A stretch of 15,394 bases of DNA, taken from JAGOEX01 sp964630905. Its GTDB lineage: Bacteria > UBP6 > UBA1177. Shown piece by piece: positions 13,804 to 15,394 of the stretch (positions are counted from its first letter, which is position 1; each line of letters opens with the position of its first letter). Below the pieces are notes generated by a model. It did not search any database. It was not told where the DNA came from and was given only the letters and a program-made list of their open reading frames with translations. The position numbers were made by a program, and so were the translations under genes. The stretch is taken from assembly GCA_964630905.1 (NCBI GenBank), contig CAZVWR010000069.1:1-15394 (forward strand). The letters are read 5' to 3'.

Positions 13804-15040
13804 AATCTTTTTTCACTTCCGCAGTTTTGGCAAACTCATTCCATCTGCCGATTGAATCTTCAACTTGTTCAATTATTTCAAGTGGTTTTTTTATGTTCAT
13901 TTTTGCGGCAACTTCAATCATATCCTCTTTTTTAATCTCTGTTCTTTTGCCGTTGACTGAGAGCTGGTGCGCTCCAATCCATTTATTTGCGGGATCAAAA
14001 GCATAAGTCATATCATAAGCTGGAGACAGTCGCCATTTGCCGGTTTTATCCATTAAAAATGAGATGTTTTTTGTGTGATCATCTCTATTTTCAGCAATAA
14101 CATTAAAAACCATCCGCCTGAACATCTGCTCGGCATCAGCATAGGGAAGGCGAAGTTCTCTCATGACTTGAAAAACCTGCTCATAAGCATAAGCCCCCGG
14201 GTCATTATAATCAAAATGGGCAATAGCACATAAAGTCTGCATGTGAATTTTATCCAACCCCGTTCTGTCAAATCTTTTTGTCATGAAGTGTGATCTGCCG
14301 TTTTCATGCAGGATTTTGCACTCAGACATTTCAATCCCGCAATCAAGCGCCATAAGATAGTATGCATATTCAATATTTCCGTAACCTTTTGTTTCTAAAA
14401 GCAAAGAATCATTTACACCGTCAAATTTAATGATCCAGTATTCAAAACCTCCAAGTCCGTCAATTTGTCCAGACCTCACTGCTCCAGTTGCTGGGTTATA
14501 GGCAATGACTGCTTTTGCCCTTGCACCACCGGCGGATGTTCCCACTCTGAAAATTTCATGAACTCCTTTATCACTCAAGTCTGCTTCAAAATCTTTTCTG
14601 CTGCTCAAAATTTCCTGAGCAAGTTTTACAAGGTCTTCTACTTCAACAGGATTGGACTTTTCTGTCATGACAGCCGGCTCAAATTCAAGTGCTCCCATTC
14701 CTCTTTTACCAATATAGCAAAGCCGCTCGATGGGGTTCATGCTTTCAGAAGTTCTCCCATTTGCCGCAAGCCAGGCATCAATTACCTTGTTCCCAAATCT
14801 GTCAGGAAGAGAATCTGCAAGAAGCCCGGGAAGACCTTTGAATGTTTCAGGATTTAAAAAAGGAAAAGAAAAAACTGTTCCGTTTTCAGCTTCTGCAATC
14901 GGCATTTTAAGTGGAGAAAGATCAAGCCCTTTTCTTAAAAAATCTCTGTCAAATTCAAATGATGCACTACCTGAACTTTCATTCCAGACAACAGCTCCGG
15001 CAAAATTCCCCCAGATGTTTACTTTTGCAATATCTACCAT
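13784..15040 (-). CDS. hipA: HipA-family serine/threonine kinase toxin
   Basis: A 418-aa HipA-type kinase, near the 440 aa of E. coli HipA, which phosphorylates glutamyl-tRNA synthetase and causes growth arrest and persistence. The N-terminal HipA subdomain (about 1-115) contains PETFKGLPGLLADSLPDRFG. The Gly-rich loop is G167-TSAGGARAK-176, with Ser169 where E. coli has autophosphorylated Ser150. WIIKFDG (201-207) carries the ATP-binding lysine. HFMTKRFDR is at 251-259. The catalytic stretch ENRDDHTKN has D320 and N325. Asp343 in LSPAYDM is the metal-binding Asp. All needed residues are present, so an active kinase is expected, though its target may differ. AAGGAGG lies 7 nt before the ATG. 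The start overlaps the antitoxin stop by 7 bp. Confidence 0.95.
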   Translation of the reverse strand: MVDIAKVNIWGNFAGAVVWNESSGSASFEFDRDFLRKGLDLSPLKMPIAEAENGTVFSFPFLNPETFKGLPGLLADSLPDRFGNKVIDAWLAANGRTSESMNPIERLCYIGKRGMGALEFEPAVMTEKSNPVEVEDLVKLAQEILSSRKDFEADLSDKGVHEIFRVGTSAGGARAKAVIAYNPATGAVRSGQIDGLGGFEYWIIKFDGVNDSLLLETKGYGNIEYAYYLMALDCGIEMSECKILHENGRSHFMTKRFDRTGLDKIHMQTLCAIAHFDYNDPGAYAYEQVFQVMRELRLPYADAEQMFRRMVFNVIAENRDDHTKNISFLMDKTGKWRLSPAYDMTYAFDPANKWIGAHQLSVNGKRTEIKKEDMIEVAAKMNIKKPLEIIEQVEDSIGRWNEFAKTAEVKKDFNPRYL

Positions 15041-15381
15041 TCAGAGTCCTCCTTTGCTTTATTTTGAACACCTTTTTTTGGTTTTCCCACCCTTTTTTTC
15101 TTTTTCTCCTCCTCTTTCATAAGTTTGATGGGGCTTATGACCTGCTCCGCTTTGAAAACATTAAGAATATCAAGTTTATCAAGTGCCCGTAGAACAGTAA
15201 CCAAAGTAAGCAGATTTACAGCCCGACCCGATTCCATTCTGCTTATTGTTGTTCTGTCAAGTCCGGCAATATCCGCAATTTGCTGCTGAGAAATATTTTT
15301 ATTTATTCTCATCTGCTTTACTGCTTGACATATTTCATTAACGATTTCAGGATCAGCCATTGCAATCCAGTTTTTTGCCAT
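15034..15381 (-). CDS. hipB: HipB-type XRE antitoxin
   Basis: A 115-aa antitoxin directly upstream of, and overlapping, the hipA-type kinase gene by 7 bp. Residues about 14-72 form an XRE/HTH_3 domain (VKQMRINKNISQQQIADIAG, then LDRTTISRMESGRAVNLLTL), which should bind operators before the operon and repress it together with the toxin. Residues about 88-111 are a Lys-rich disordered extension (KEEEKKKKRVGKPKK), longer than in the 88-aa E. coli HipB. The protein ends SEW, and E. coli HipB also ends in EW. ATG 15381 was chosen because GGAGG (15390-15394) lies 8 nt upstream; the GTG two codons earlier would be only 2 nt away. The promoter and operators lie beyond the window end. Confidence 0.93.
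   Translation of the reverse strand: MAKNWIAMADPEIVNEICQAVKQMRINKNISQQQIADIAGLDRTTISRMESGRAVNLLTLVTVLRALDKLDILNVFKAEQVISPIKLMKEEEKKKKRVGKPKKGVQNKAKEDSEW
15048..15055 (-). promoter_or_regulatory. Strong ribosome binding site for the HipA-type toxin inside the antitoxin gene
   Basis: AAAGGAGG on the minus strand lies 7 nt before the toxin ATG at 15040 and inside the last antitoxin codons. The toxin therefore has a strong site of its own and need not rely only on coupling. Confidence 0.7.
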
Positions 15382-15394
15382 AATCACAACCTCC

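Noticed and set aside
14465..15122. Two 130-codon plus-strand frames
   Set aside because: Both antisense to the HipA-type gene, with no promoter or ribosome binding site and low-complexity translation.
13784..15381. Full mobile element or phage origin for hipBA
   Set aside because: No transposase, integrase, terminal repeats or attachment-site duplication is visible within the window.

Overview
The window is a gene-dense, fairly AT-rich bacterial chromosome segment with 17 protein-coding genes plus one doubtful small ORF. No rRNA, tRNA, CRISPR array or insertion sequence was seen. The cell is probably Gram-negative: there are two lipobox lipoproteins, an exported class-C PBP4-type carboxypeptidase, and canonical Shine-Dalgarno and sigma70-like elements. 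The Asp/Glu-rich linker behind a lipoprotein Cys and the J-like/TPR architecture would fit a deltaproteobacterial or myxobacterial-type lineage. That placement is a low-confidence inference, because no phylogenetic marker other than the RuvB tail is present.

Layout. (1) 1-1591, plus strand: the 3' end of ruvB, translationally coupled through a TTGA overlap to an unrecognised 409-aa helical protein. (2) 1588-2661, minus: a membrane-anchored endonuclease/exonuclease/phosphatase (EEP) protein. (3) 2787-4684, plus: an ankyrin-repeat lipoprotein and an exported DUF2891 protein. (4) 9427-4685, minus: a five-gene operon of a divergent PEP-carboxykinase-like protein with a degenerate P-loop, a TetR regulator, a helical protein with a Lys/Pro-rich tail, a PBP4/DacB-type carboxypeptidase and an unknown protein; the last three are coupled by stop/start overlaps. 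(5) 9640-10508, plus: a small exported protein and thioredoxin. (6) 11002-10511, minus: a YchJ-type SEC-C protein. (7) 11177-13803, plus: a J-like/TPR protein lacking HPD and a lipoprotein metallo-beta-lactamase-fold enzyme with an acidic linker. (8) 15381-13784, minus: a hipBA-type toxin-antitoxin pair.

Two divergent intergenic regions (9428-9639 and 11003-11176) hold strong paired sigma70-like promoters, a palindrome in the leader of the PEPCK-like/TetR operon, and a 12-bp inverted repeat around the J-like gene's promoter. All four tail-to-tail gene pairs end within a few bases of each other or overlap, leaving no room for intrinsic terminators between them.

No complete new system can be proven from sequence alone. 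The best candidates for something undescribed are the PEPCK-like/TetR/cell-wall operon, the HPD-less J-like/TPR protein, and the metallo-beta-lactamase lipoprotein with its four-cysteine insert.
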